From DATDOO01 sp035293245 (GTDB lineage: Bacteria > Pseudomonadota > Gammaproteobacteria > Methylococcales > Methylococcaceae): a stretch of DNA of 29,405 bases. A program made the translations under genes and the position numbers. Of the stretch, positions 1 to 9,055 are shown piece by piece. The stretch is taken from contig DATDOO010000183.1 in NCBI GenBank assembly GCA_035293245.1, positions 1 through 29,405 on the forward strand, given 5' to 3'. Within the stretch, counting starts at the first letter, position 1, and the number at the start of each line of letters is the position of its first letter. The notes under the pieces are model-generated. The model was given only the letters and a program-made list of their open reading frames with translations, ran no database searches and was not told the DNA's origin.

Positions 1-325
1 GCTCCCAGTTGCCTTGCGCCGACTCCACCAGGCCGACGATCAGCGCATCGTGCGAGCGTTGCGCCCGCTTCGCCGCACCGCGCTGCTTGAGGGTTCTCGG
101 CAGGCGCAACGTGAGAATGAACGTCCGCACCAGCAGGTAGAACAACAGGAAGGCGACCAGCAGCGTGACGAGCGCAAAAACCAGCGTGGTTTCCACCGAC
201 CAGCCGCCGTAACCGACAATCAGGTAGCCCGGATCGCCCATCTGTTTGAACAGCGCGTACGCGCCGCCGACGACGGCGCCCGCCACCAGCACGAGGAGCA
301 GAATGCGGAAAGCGATCCGTTTCAC
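1..325 (-). CDS. hemY: HemY, heme-biosynthesis-associated TPR membrane protein (N-terminal part)
   Basis: Only the first 108 codons are present; the gene runs off the left edge. The start is GTG at 325-323 and shares four bases (GTGA) with the hemX stop. The visible protein begins MKRIAFRILLLVLVAGAVVG and has two hydrophobic segments, at about residues 4-24 and 42-65, separated by a short loop containing GDPGYLIVGYGGWSVET. This two-helix N-terminus is the HemY_N signature; full-length HemY continues with cytoplasmic TPR repeats that would lie outside the window. HemY is known as an inner-membrane protein encoded beside hemX in gammaproteobacteria and linked to late heme synthesis, with an uncertain exact role. 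Identification is firm from the N-terminus and from being last in the hemC-hemD-hemX-hemY order. Confidence 0.9.
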   Translation of the reverse strand, partial: MKRIAFRILLLVLVAGAVVGGAYALFKQMGDPGYLIVGYGGWSVETTLVFALVTLLVAFLLFYLLVRTFILTLRLPRTLKQRGAAKRAQRSHDALIVGLVESAQGNWE

Positions 326-1536
326 GGCTTCGCCTCGACCGGATGGCCGGAAGATTCAGGAGCGGCGGGCGGCGCCGGGGCCGGCGCGGGTTTGGCCTTA
401 TCCTGATCCAGGTGCAGCTTGCTCACGTCGCGCAACAGGGACAGCGCCTTGCCGATTTGCGGGTAAGCCACCTTGAGCCCTTGCTCGCCGAGGGCCTTGA
501 GCGCGCCGTCCATGTCCTTCACAGCCGCCTGGTCGGTGCTGAAATGCTCGGCGAGCCAGGCGCGGGAAGACGCCACGCTGTCGCGGTAAAGGGTTTCGTC
601 GCCCCGTACCAGGGCCATGCGCGCGGTTTCCAGTTTCAGCAGCAGGACCTCCTTCAGCAAGGCCGCCTCCTCCGGAGACAAAACTGTCCCCACCGGCTTT
701 TCGGTGTGGCGCACCGTGACCAAGCCGCGCAACTCGCGCAGCGCGTCGTTGATGACCGTGGGTTGCTGGCTGGTCGAAGGGAGCGTCGGTTCGGGAGTCT
801 CCTCGCCTTTTTCAACCGGTGTGCCGGCGTGCGGAAGGTGCAGGGGAAGGTCGCGGACCTTCGCCTCCAGCGCCAGGATACGCGAGGACAGGCCGACGAG
901 ATCGGGGGGGGCGAAGTCCTTGAGCAGATGAATTTCCGCGGCCAGCGCTTCGCGGACCTTGAAGATGGCCGGATCGGCGCTCTCGCGCAGCCGCTCGTCG
1001 GCGGCCTCCATGGCCGTGAGGGTGGTCTTGGCGTCACCGGTCAGATAAAGGCGCTGGGAGGCCGCGCCGAGCAAGAACTCCGCATCGGCGACCAGCCAGT
1101 CGGTGCGGGTCTTGCCCAGTACGCGCTGGATGTGCTCCAGCGAAGCGCCCAGCTCGGCACGGGTCTGGTCGATCTTGCCGTCCAGCCTCTGGGACTGTTC
1201 GCCGATCAAGCGCTCGAACTGGCTGTCCTGGGTGGTCACGCGGGTTTCCAGCGCGGCAAGCTGACCGTGCAAGGTCTTGAAGCCGGTTTGCAGGTCGGCG
1301 ACCTGGGTATTCAGTTCGGCGATTTCCCGGTCTTCCTTGCTCAACTCGGTACCCAGTCCTTCCTGGTGGGTGCGCAACTCGTACAGCCAGAAAGCGATGC
1401 CGCCGGCCAGGCCGACGACCAGGAGAAGTATGGAATAGCCGATCCACGGTTTGCCGTGGCGGGCGGGCCTGGCGGGCGCCGGCGTGTCGGCCTTCTGCGA
1501 GTCTGGCGATGTTGCGATCTGATCCTGCTCAGTCAA
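322..1536 (-). CDS. hemX: HemX, membrane-anchored uroporphyrinogen operon protein
   Basis: A 404-residue protein with a Pro/Ala-rich cytoplasmic N-tail, one transmembrane helix at about residues 31-52 (WIGYSILLLVVGLAGGIAFW), a coiled-coil-like Gln/Leu/Glu segment at about 60-135, then a soluble periplasmic domain with the TDWLVADAEFLLGAASQRL motif typical of the family. HemX proteins are often labelled uroporphyrin-III C-methyltransferase, but that label comes from a fused homologue; no SAM-binding methyltransferase motif is visible here, so it should not be called an enzyme. The length fits the family. It lies 21 bases after hemD, with a purine-rich GGGGATAGGG stretch before the ATG, and overlaps hemY by four bases. 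A Pro/Ala-rich tail (about 383-398) ends the protein. Confidence 0.9.
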   Translation of the reverse strand: MTEQDQIATSPDSQKADTPAPARPARHGKPWIGYSILLLVVGLAGGIAFWLYELRTHQEGLGTELSKEDREIAELNTQVADLQTGFKTLHGQLAALETRVTTQDSQFERLIGEQSQRLDGKIDQTRAELGASLEHIQRVLGKTRTDWLVADAEFLLGAASQRLYLTGDAKTTLTAMEAADERLRESADPAIFKVREALAAEIHLLKDFAPPDLVGLSSRILALEAKVRDLPLHLPHAGTPVEKGEETPEPTLPSTSQQPTVINDALRELRGLVTVRHTEKPVGTVLSPEEAALLKEVLLLKLETARMALVRGDETLYRDSVASSRAWLAEHFSTDQAAVKDMDGALKALGEQGLKVAYPQIGKALSLLRDVSKLHLDQDKAKPAPAPAPPAAPESSGHPVEAKP

Positions 1537-1557
1537 AGCCCTATCCCCAAATATTGG

Positions 1558-2340
1558 TTAGGAAGAACGATTCATGCAGCGAACGAGGGCCTGCAAAAGG
1601 GCCGCGTCCGCTGCCTCGGCGGCGGCCACGACACGCCCGAAACCTGCTTGGTGCGCCGCTTGCCGCACGCGGTCGCCGATGACCGCCAGCGGTGTTTCCT
1701 GCAGTGCAGCCCCCATGAGGGGAGAAAACACGGTCACGAAGCGCTCCAGAATCTCGCGACTGGTGACGGCGGCCGCGAGCAGCGGCGTACGCCGCCAACG
1801 CGCCAGAACCGCCTGGGCGTCCACTTCCGCCGCCACGCGGCGGTACACCTCGGCACTCTCCACCTGCGCACCGCGTGCGCGCAACGTATCGGCCAGCACC
1901 TCCCTGCCGCCCTCGCCGCGAACGAGCAGGATCCGTTGTCCCGCCACCTCCCGGAATTCGTCCAGCGTCAGCACCGCTTCGCTGTCGAACGGCGGCGGCG
2001 CGACGGCGTCGGCGCAAAGCCCGGCCTCGTCCAGCGCCCTCGCCGTGGCGCGGCCGATCGCGGCAATGCGCGGGCGCGCGGAAATTCGCATTATGCCATC
2101 ATCCCAAATCGTTTGTGCATAACGCACGGCGTTGGCACTGACGAACACCAGCCAGTCCGTTCCCTCCAACACCGTGAATTTTTTCCGCGCTTCGGGCACG
2201 TGGGCGGTGGGGACAATTTCCAGGAGCGGGCAAGGAATGGCTGTGCCGCCGGCTTCCTCGATCAGACGGCACAAACCGCCCGCTTGTTCCGCGGGACGCG
2301 TGACCAGCACGCCCACCCCGCACAAGGCGGCGCCGGGCAT
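1558..2340 (-). CDS. hemD: Uroporphyrinogen-III synthase
   Basis: A 260-residue protein starting MPGAALCGVGVLVTRPAEQAGGL. HemD closes and inverts ring D of hydroxymethylbilane to give uroporphyrinogen III in the cytoplasm. The family is poorly conserved, but the N-terminal VLVTRP-(x)-Q motif, the mid-protein LVFVSANAVRYA motif and the C-terminal LLAAAVTSREILERFV segment fit. The ATG at 2340 was chosen because it lies four bases after the hemC stop; a longer reading that starts inside hemC adds a stretch with no HemD character. Length is close to other HemD proteins. The position directly after hemC and before hemX supports the call strongly. Confidence 0.92.
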   Translation of the reverse strand: MPGAALCGVGVLVTRPAEQAGGLCRLIEEAGGTAIPCPLLEIVPTAHVPEARKKFTVLEGTDWLVFVSANAVRYAQTIWDDGIMRISARPRIAAIGRATARALDEAGLCADAVAPPPFDSEAVLTLDEFREVAGQRILLVRGEGGREVLADTLRARGAQVESAEVYRRVAAEVDAQAVLARWRRTPLLAAAVTSREILERFVTVFSPLMGAALQETPLAVIGDRVRQAAHQAGFGRVVAAAEAADAALLQALVRCMNRSS

Positions 2341-2344
2341 CGCT

Positions 2345-3271
2345 TCAGCCGTATACCGAACGGAGGATTTGGTCCGCGCCCCGGGCAAGCAGTTCCTCGG
2401 CCAGCGCAACGCCCAGCGCTTTGGCGTCTTCCGCAGCACCGCGGCGTTCGCCGCGCAAAATGAGCGTGCCGTCCGGCGCGCCCACCAAACCGCGCAAATA
2501 CAATTCCCCGCGTTCCAGCGTGGCGTGACCGGCGATGGGCACCTGGCAGCCGCCTTCCAGCCGTTCGTTCAGCGCCCGTTCGGCGGCAACGCAGCAGGCG
2601 GTATCCGCATCGTGCAGGCGTTGCAGCACGGCGCGCAACTCGGCGTCGTCTTCGCGGCATTCGACGCCGATGGCGCCTTGGCCGATGGCCGGCAGACTCC
2701 TGTCCAGCGGCAATTCCTCGCGGATGCGATGGCCGAAGCCCAGCCGTTTCAGCCCGGCAGCCGCCAACAGGATGGCGTCGTACTCCCCGACGTCCAGCTT
2801 GGCGAGGCGGGTGTTGACGTTGCCGCGCAGATGCAGGATTTCCGCTTCCGGAAACAAGGCCTTGACCTGGCACTGGCGCCGCAGGCTGGAGGTGCCGATG
2901 CGGGCGCCGGCGGGCAGTTCATCCAAGCTGTGGAAGCGGTTGGAAACCAGCGCGTCGCGCGGGTCCTCGCGCGTCAGGATCGCGGCAATGCACAGGCCTT
3001 CGGGCAGATGCACCGGCATGTCCTTCATGGAATGCACGGCGATGTCGGCGCGCCCCTCCAGCATTCCCTGCTCCAGTTCCTTCACGAACAAACCCTTGCC
3101 GCCCACCTTGGCCAAGGGTGCATCGAGAATCCGGTCGCCCTGGGTAACCATCTGCACGAGTTCGGTTTCCAGCCCCGGTTCGACCTCGCGCAGGCGGGCG
3201 GCGACGTGCTCTGCCTGCCACAGGGCGAGTGGGCTCTTGCGGGTGGCGATGCGGACGATACGTAACGTCAA
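2345..3271 (-). CDS. hemC: Hydroxymethylbilane synthase (porphobilinogen deaminase)
   Basis: HemC joins four porphobilinogen units into hydroxymethylbilane using a covalently bound dipyrromethane cofactor. Visible signatures are RIATRKSPLALWQAEHV at the N-terminus, FVKELEQGMLEGRADIAVHSMKDMP, IGTSSLRRQ, LRGNVNTRLAKLD and the cofactor-cysteine motif LEGGCQVPIAG. No ATG is available in frame. I place the start at the TTG at 3271-3269 because GGGGA lies five bases upstream and the protein then begins MTLRIVRIATRKS; the cofactor cysteine becomes residue 242, the number it has in E. coli. A second TTG at 3283 would add four residues. The protein is then 308 residues, normal for the family. It is first of the hemCDXY operon and diverges from hemL across 95 bases. 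Confidence 0.95.
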   Translation of the reverse strand: MTLRIVRIATRKSPLALWQAEHVAARLREVEPGLETELVQMVTQGDRILDAPLAKVGGKGLFVKELEQGMLEGRADIAVHSMKDMPVHLPEGLCIAAILTREDPRDALVSNRFHSLDELPAGARIGTSSLRRQCQVKALFPEAEILHLRGNVNTRLAKLDVGEYDAILLAAAGLKRLGFGHRIREELPLDRSLPAIGQGAIGVECREDDAELRAVLQRLHDADTACCVAAERALNERLEGGCQVPIAGHATLERGELYLRGLVGAPDGTLILRGERRGAAEDAKALGVALAEELLARGADQILRSVYG

Positions 3272-3366
3272 GGCGTTCCCCAAAACATGGAAATTGGTCC
3301 GATTCTAACAAAGCCCCGTCCAAGAACGACGCGTGTTCGATAAAATGGCGGTTTTTGAGTGGAATC

Positions 3367-4671
3367 ATGACCCAGGCCACGGAATCGTTAGTCCCCATCC
3401 ACGACAAGCTGTTCTCCCTGGCCCAGCGCCACATTCCCGGCGGAGTCAATTCCCCGGTGCGCGCTTTCAAGGGCGTCGGTGGCTCGCCACTGTTTTTCGA
3501 CCGCGCCCAAGGCGCGTATCTCTTCGACGTGGACGGAAAACCTTATGTGGATTACGTAGGCTCCTGGGGACCGATGGTGCTGGGCCACGCCCACCCGGAA
3601 GTCGTCCGCACGGTGCAGGAGACCGCCGCCAGAGGCTTGAGCTTCGGCGCGCCCACGCTGCTGGAAACGGCGATGGCGGACAAGGTCTGCGCACTGGTTC
3701 CGTCCATGGAACTGGTGCGCATGGTCAGCTCCGGCACCGAGGCCACCATGAGCGCCATCCGCCTGGCGCGCGGTTTCACCGAGCGCGACAAGATCGTCAA
3801 GTTCGAAGGCTGCTACCACGGCCATTCCGACTCGCTGCTGGTCAAGGCCGGCTCGGGGGCGCTGACTCTCGGCGTGCCCTCCTCCCCCGGCGTACCGGCG
3901 GCGCTGGCGGAGCACACCATCACCCTGCCCTACAACGACAGTGCGGCGGTGCGGGAATGCTTCGCCAAAATGTGGCAGGAAATCGCCTGCGTCATCGTCG
4001 AACCGGTGGCGGGCAATATGAATTGCGTACCGCCCGCGCCAGGCTTTTTGGAGACTTTGCGCGAAGTCACCGAGCAGGCCGGTGCGCTGCTGATTTTCGA
4101 CGAGGTGATGACCGGCTTCCGCGTCGCGCTGGACGGCGCGCAAGGGTTGTACGGCATTCGCCCCGACCTGACCACGCTGGGCAAAGTCATCGGCGGCGGC
4201 ATGCCGGTGGGCGCCTTTGGCGGCCGGCGGGATATCATGGCCAAGATCGCCCCGCTGGGCCCTGTTTATCAGGCCGGCACCCTGTCCGGCAATCCGGTGG
4301 CCATGGCCGCCGGCCTGAAGACTCTGGAACTGGTTTCCGTGCCGGGCTTTTTCGAGACGCTGGGCGACATCTGCCGCCGCCTGTGCGAAGGACTGGAAGA
4401 GCGGGCGCAGGCGGCGGGCGTGCCTTTCCTGACCACCCGCGTCGGCGGCATGTTCGGCCTGTTTTTCACGGAACGCCCAACCATCGCCTCGTTCGATGAC
4501 GTGATGGCCTGCGACGCGGAACGCTTCAAGCGCTTCTTTCACGCCATGCTGGCGGAAGGCGTCTATCTGGCCCCATCCGCCTACGAGGCCGGCTTCGTTT
4601 CCGCCGCCCACGACGAACGGGCTCTGGCGCATACCTTCCAGGCGGCGGAAAAAGCCTTCCGCCTCCTCTAA
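3367..4671 (+). CDS. hemL: Glutamate-1-semialdehyde 2,1-aminomutase
   Basis: A 434-residue PLP enzyme that turns glutamate-1-semialdehyde into 5-aminolevulinate, the second step of the C5 pathway begun by HemA. The N-terminus HIPGGVNSPVRAFKGVGG, the motif MVSSGTEATMSAIRLARG (about 119-135), FEGCYHGHSD (147-155), FDEVMTGFR (244-252) and TTLGKVIGGGMPVGAFGG with the PLP-binding Lys at about 273 are all classic. The ATG at 3367 was chosen because the protein starts where homologues do and GAGTGG lies just upstream; an upstream ATG at 3345 is out of frame. A TAAAAT sequence at 3341-3346 resembles a -10 box but has no good -35 partner. valS follows after 26 bases. Confidence 0.97.
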   Translation: MTQATESLVPIHDKLFSLAQRHIPGGVNSPVRAFKGVGGSPLFFDRAQGAYLFDVDGKPYVDYVGSWGPMVLGHAHPEVVRTVQETAARGLSFGAPTLLETAMADKVCALVPSMELVRMVSSGTEATMSAIRLARGFTERDKIVKFEGCYHGHSDSLLVKAGSGALTLGVPSSPGVPAALAEHTITLPYNDSAAVRECFAKMWQEIACVIVEPVAGNMNCVPPAPGFLETLREVTEQAGALLIFDEVMTGFRVALDGAQGLYGIRPDLTTLGKVIGGGMPVGAFGGRRDIMAKIAPLGPVYQAGTLSGNPVAMAAGLKTLELVSVPGFFETLGDICRRLCEGLEERAQAAGVPFLTTRVGGMFGLFFTERPTIASFDDVMACDAERFKRFFHAMLAEGVYLAPSAYEAGFVSAAHDERALAHTFQAAEKAFRLL

Positions 4672-4697
4672 CCACTTTACGACGCGATCAAATCCGG

Positions 4698-7520
4698 ATG
4701 GACAAAACCTACACCCCGCAAGCCATCGAACAACGCTGGTACCAGACCTGGGAAAGCCAAGGCCATTTCGCCCCATCCGGCCAGGGCGAATCCTTCTGCA
4801 TCGCCATCCCGCCGCCCAACGTCACCGGCAGCCTGCACATGGGGCACGGCTTCAACAACACCATCATGGATTGCCTGGTGCGTTACCGCCGCATGCAGGG
4901 CCGCAACACCCTGTGGCAGGTGGGCACCGACCACGCCGGCATCGCCACCCAGATGGTGGTGGAACGGCAACTGGCGGCACAAAACATCACCCGCCACGAC
5001 CTGGGCCGCGACAAGTTCCTGGAAAAGGTCTGGGAGTGGAAAGCCGAATCCGGCGGCACCATCACCCGCCAGTTGCGCCGGCTGGGCTCGTCGGTGGACT
5101 GGAGCCGCGAGCGCTTCACCATGGACGAAGGCTTGTCCAAAGCCGTGCAGGAAGCTTTCGTGCGCCTGTACGACGACGGCCTGATCTACCGCGGCAAGCG
5201 CTTGGTCAACTGGGACCCCAAGCTGCACACCGCCATTTCCGACCTGGAAGTGCAGAGCGAGGAAGAAAAAGGCTTCATGTGGCACTTCCGCTACCCCTTG
5301 GCGGACGGTTCCGGCCACCTGGTGGTGGCCACCACCCGCCCGGAAACCATGCTGGGCGACACCGCAGTGGCGGTGCATCCTGGCGATGAGCGCTACCAGC
5401 ACCTGATCGGCAAGAGGGTGACGCTGCCCATCACCGGCCGGGAAATCCCCATCGTCGGCGACGACTACGTCGATCCGGAATTCGGCACCGGCTGCGTCAA
5501 GATCACCCCGGCCCACGACTTCAACGACTACGAGGTGGGCAAGCGCCACGGCCTGCCGCTGATCAACGTGCTGGACAAGGACGCGCGCATACTCGCCGAA
5601 TTCACCGTGCTGACCTTCGAGGGCTATGCCGGCGCCCACGGCGAGAAGGCCCCGGCCGCTTATGCGGGCCTGGACCGTTTCGAGGCGCGCAAAAAAATCG
5701 TCGCCGAATTCGAGAATCTCGGCCTGCTGGAAAAGATCGATCCCCACACCCTGAAAGTGCCGCGCGGCGACCGTTCCGGCGCGGTCATCGAACCCTGGCT
5801 CACCGACCAGTGGTACGTCAACGCCAAGGAATTGGCCAGGCCGGCCATCGCAGCGGTGGAGGATGGGCGCATCCGCTTCGTGCCCCAGCAGTACGAGAAC
5901 CTGTATTTCTCCTGGATGCGCGACATTCAGGACTGGTGCATCTCCCGCCAACTGTGGTGGGGGCACCGCATTCCCGCCTGGTACGACAGCCACGGCCAGG
6001 TCTACGTGGGCCGCTCGGAAGCCGAAGTGCGCGCCAAGTACAGCCTGGATGCCGGAGAGACCCTGCGCCGGGACGAAGACGTGCTGGATACCTGGTTCTC
6101 CTCGGCCCTGTGGACTTTCTCCACCCTGGGCTGGCCGGACGACACGCCGGAGCTGAAGGCCTTCCATCCCACCGACGTGCTGGTGACCGGCTTCGACATC
6201 ATCTTCTTCTGGGTGGCGCGCATGGTGATGATGACCTTGCACTTCATGAAACACCCGGACGGCAGCCCGCAGGTGCCGTTCAAAACGGTTTATGTGCACG
6301 GCCTGGTGCGCGATGCGGAAGGCCAGAAAATGTCCAAGTCCAAGGGCAATGTGCTGGACCCGCTGGACATCATCGACGGCATCGCCCTGGAAGACCTGGT
6401 GCAAAAACGCACCGCCGGTCTTATGCAGCCGCAGATGGCGGAAAAGATCGAAAAGCGCACCCGCAAGGAATTCCCGGACGGCATCGCCGCTTACGGCTGC
6501 GATGCGTTGCGCTTCACTTTCGCATCGTTAGCCTCCACCGGCCGCGACATCAAGTTCGACATGGGCCGGGTGGAAGGCTACCGCAACTTCTGCAACAAGC
6601 TGTGGAATGCGGCGCGCTACGTGCTGATGAACACCGAAGGCCAGGACACGGGCCTCACCGGCGCGTGCGTCTACAGCCTGCCGGATCGCTGGATCCGCTC
6701 GCGTTTGCAGCAAGCCATCGCCGCCACCCAGGAGGCCCTGGACGGGTACCGTTTCGACCTGGCAGCCCAGGCCATCTACGAGTTCACCTGGAACGAATAC
6801 TGCGACTGGTATCTGGAAGCAGCCAAGGTCAGCCTGCAAAGCGATGATGAGGCTCAGCGGCGCGGCACCCGCCAGACCCTGGTGCAGGTGCTGGAAACCC
6901 TGCTGCGCCTGACCCACCCCGTCATGCCCTACATCACGGAAGAGATCTGGCAGCGAGTGGCGCCTTTGGCCGGGGCCAAGGCGGAAACCATCATGCTCCA
7001 GCCGTATCCCGTCGCCGAAGCGAACTGGCAGGACGCCGCCGGCGAATTGGAAATGGCCTGGGCCATGGAATTCATCCTGGGACTCCGGCGCATCCGCGGC
7101 GAAATGGACATCGCCCCGTCCAAACCTCTGCCGGTGCTGCTGCAAGGCGGCGGGGCGGATGATCGGGCGCGTCTGGCGCGCAATGCCGTCCTGATCGAGA
7201 AACTGGGCCGCACCGAGAGCATTCGCTGGCTGGAGGAAGGCGAAAGCGCGCCGGAATCCGCCATCGCCCTGGTGGGCGAACTGAAGCTGCTCATCCCCAT
7301 GGCGGGCCTGATCGACAAGGATGCGGAACTGGCACGCCTGGACAAGGAAATCCAGCGCATGGCCAAAGACCTGCCGCGTATCGAAGGCAAGCTGTCCGAT
7401 CCCTCTTTTGTCGCCAAGGCCCCGCCTGCCGTGGTGGACAAGGAAAAAGCCAGGGCCGAGGAACTGCGTTCCGCCATCGCCCGGCTGGAAGAGCAGGCAA
7501 CGCGCATTCGCTCCCTGTGA
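4698..7520 (+). CDS. valS: Valyl-tRNA synthetase
   Basis: A 940-residue class I aminoacyl-tRNA synthetase that charges tRNA-Val, with editing of misactivated threonine. The class I HIGH-type motif is seen as PPPNVTGSLHMGHGF (about 34-48) and the KMSKS motif as GQKMSKSKGNVLDPLDIIDG in the second half. The CP1 editing region lies between them, including ATTRPETMLGDTAVAVHP and DFGTG-like EFGTGCVKITPAHDFNDYE. The C-terminal ~70 residues form the charged coiled coil typical of bacterial ValRS (KDAELARLDKEIQRMAKDLPRIEGKL). Length is normal (E. coli 951). It sits 26 bases behind hemL with no clear terminator between them, so the two may be co-transcribed. Confidence 0.98.
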   Translation: MDKTYTPQAIEQRWYQTWESQGHFAPSGQGESFCIAIPPPNVTGSLHMGHGFNNTIMDCLVRYRRMQGRNTLWQVGTDHAGIATQMVVERQLAAQNITRHDLGRDKFLEKVWEWKAESGGTITRQLRRLGSSVDWSRERFTMDEGLSKAVQEAFVRLYDDGLIYRGKRLVNWDPKLHTAISDLEVQSEEEKGFMWHFRYPLADGSGHLVVATTRPETMLGDTAVAVHPGDERYQHLIGKRVTLPITGREIPIVGDDYVDPEFGTGCVKITPAHDFNDYEVGKRHGLPLINVLDKDARILAEFTVLTFEGYAGAHGEKAPAAYAGLDRFEARKKIVAEFENLGLLEKIDPHTLKVPRGDRSGAVIEPWLTDQWYVNAKELARPAIAAVEDGRIRFVPQQYENLYFSWMRDIQDWCISRQLWWGHRIPAWYDSHGQVYVGRSEAEVRAKYSLDAGETLRRDEDVLDTWFSSALWTFSTLGWPDDTPELKAFHPTDVLVTGFDIIFFWVARMVMMTLHFMKHPDGSPQVPFKTVYVHGLVRDAEGQKMSKSKGNVLDPLDIIDGIALEDLVQKRTAGLMQPQMAEKIEKRTRKEFPDGIAAYGCDALRFTFASLASTGRDIKFDMGRVEGYRNFCNKLWNAARYVLMNTEGQDTGLTGACVYSLPDRWIRSRLQQAIAATQEALDGYRFDLAAQAIYEFTWNEYCDWYLEAAKVSLQSDDEAQRRGTRQTLVQVLETLLRLTHPVMPYITEEIWQRVAPLAGAKAETIMLQPYPVAEANWQDAAGELEMAWAMEFILGLRRIRGEMDIAPSKPLPVLLQGGGADDRARLARNAVLIEKLGRTESIRWLEEGESAPESAIALVGELKLLIPMAGLIDKDAELARLDKEIQRMAKDLPRIEGKLSDPSFVAKAPPAVVDKEKARAEELRSAIARLEEQATRIRSL

Positions 7521-9010
7521 CGAATAGCATGGAAACGGAACCGGACAACTCCCTTCCCCCTTCTATCCACCCCAAAACCCTCAAGGACTGGGGCGAATGG
7601 CTCAGCCAGAAGGAAATGCCGATCTTCTCGGGAACCGTGCAGCGCGTCAGCGCCGCGGTGCACGATGACGCTTCCGGCGCACTGGAGCTGGCGCGGGCGG
7701 TGATGCTGGACCCCGCTCTGTCCGCCCGCGTGCTGAAACTGGCCAACAGCATTTACTACAATCCGGCGCGGCAATCCGTCGGCACGCTCACCAAGGCCAT
7801 CATCCTGCTCGGCGCCAATTCCATCCAGGAACTCGCCCTGACCTGCGCCTTCATCGAATCCATCCAGTCGGCGCAAAACCGCGCCGCCGCCGCCCGGGTC
7901 ATCGCCGACTGCCTGCACGCGGCGGTGCAGGCCAAATCCCTGGCCATCCTCGCCCACGACCCATCGCCGGAAGAAGTCTTCCTCGCCGCGCTGCTTTACA
8001 ACATCGGCCATGTCGCCTTCTGGTGCTTTCAGGATCAAGTCGGCGCCCGCATAGATGAACTGGTTGCGAGCGGCATGACCGCCGAAAAGGCGGAGAGGGA
8101 CGTACTGGGCTTCGAATTGCGCGACCTGGGCGCCTGGCTGACGCGCAACTGGAAATTCAAGGGACTGATCGAAGAAACCTTTACCGGCAAGGGCGCAAGC
8201 CCGTTGCGCGTCCAGATCGTCCGGAAATCCCACCTCCTCGCACAACTGGCGCAAAGCGGCCAGTTCGATCCGAAAGCCGCCGTAGCCTGCCTGATGCCCC
8301 TGGAAGCGGGCTTGCGCAAATCCGCGACGGAGTTGCTGCCCATCGTGCAGGACAACATGCAGGCCGCCGCGCGCCTCGCCGCCCAGTTCGGCGCGACCGA
8401 CGCCGCCCTTTACCTCAGCCAGGCCGGCCAGCACCGCGCGGTCTTGACCGAGGAGAGCGAAACCGCCCCGCCGCCCGGTGAAGAACGACGGCTGCGGCTG
8501 GCGCAAATCCAGCAGGACATCTCCAACCTGCTCAGCGACCGTTTCGAGCTGAACGTATTATTCGAAATCATCCTGGAAGCCATCCAGCGCGGCCTGCCGA
8601 TGGATCGTACCCTGTTCGCGCTCTACAACCGCGAGCGCACGGAGCTCCGGGAAAAAACGTCGGTCGGTTGGCCCGTCGGCGCGGAGCGCCCGGCGATCCG
8701 CATTCCAGCCGGCGCATCCTGCGCCAACCTGTTCACCGCCGTGATGGAAGGTAGCGGCTCGCAGTGGGTGCGCCCCGCCGACGACCCGCAGTGGCGTCGG
8801 CTCTTCACCTCGGAAATTCGCGCCGCCCTGGGCATGCACGAATGTTGTCTTACCCCGCTGACCGTCAACAACCGCCCCATCGGCCTCATCTACGCCGACC
8901 GCTCGGTCGGCCGCGCGCCGTTGGACCAGGAAACCTTCGGCCACTTCCGCCATCTCACCCAGCAAGCCAACATCGGCCTGAAGCTCTATCAGCTTCAGCC
9001 GGCGAAATGA
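7517..9010 (+). CDS. HDOD-domain signalling protein with C-terminal GAF-like domain
   Basis: A 497-residue soluble protein. Residues about 25-225 match the HDOD fold: LARAVMLDPALSARVLKLANSIYYNP, TKAIILLGANSIQELALT, and HDPSPEEVFLAALLYNIGHVAFWCF. HDOD proteins resemble HD phosphohydrolases but usually lack metal-binding residues and act as scaffolds in signalling, often linked to motility or c-di-GMP control. Residues about 320-490 look like a GAF sensor domain: QDISNLLSDRFELNVLFEIILEAIQRGLPMDRTLFALYN and a final CLTPLTVNNRPIGLIYADRS. The GTG at 7517 shares four bases with the valS stop; an ATG at 7529 in the same frame is equally possible, and neither has a clear ribosome-binding site. The ligand and partners are unknown. 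Confidence 0.85.
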   Translation: MTNSMETEPDNSLPPSIHPKTLKDWGEWLSQKEMPIFSGTVQRVSAAVHDDASGALELARAVMLDPALSARVLKLANSIYYNPARQSVGTLTKAIILLGANSIQELALTCAFIESIQSAQNRAAAARVIADCLHAAVQAKSLAILAHDPSPEEVFLAALLYNIGHVAFWCFQDQVGARIDELVASGMTAEKAERDVLGFELRDLGAWLTRNWKFKGLIEETFTGKGASPLRVQIVRKSHLLAQLAQSGQFDPKAAVACLMPLEAGLRKSATELLPIVQDNMQAAARLAAQFGATDAALYLSQAGQHRAVLTEESETAPPPGEERRLRLAQIQQDISNLLSDRFELNVLFEIILEAIQRGLPMDRTLFALYNRERTELREKTSVGWPVGAERPAIRIPAGASCANLFTAVMEGSGSQWVRPADDPQWRRLFTSEIRAALGMHECCLTPLTVNNRPIGLIYADRSVGRAPLDQETFGHFRHLTQQANIGLKLYQLQPAK

Positions 9011-9055
9011 CGAGACAGTTCGCTATTCCCGCCTCGCCGGCAGAATGAACGGCAA

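Noticed and set aside
343..2463. Very long open frame on the plus strand opposite hemX, hemD and the end of hemC
   Set aside because: It is a mirror of real genes in GC-rich DNA; the minus-strand proteins carry clear family motifs and the plus-strand translation does not. Similar mirrors oppose hemL, valS, the TPR gene, prfA and the tad genes.
8998..9041. Inverted repeat GCCGGCGA / TCGCCGGC at the convergent end of the HDOD gene as a terminator
   Set aside because: The eight-base arms are perfect but separated by 28 bases and have no T-run on either strand; a weak terminator is possible but not supported.
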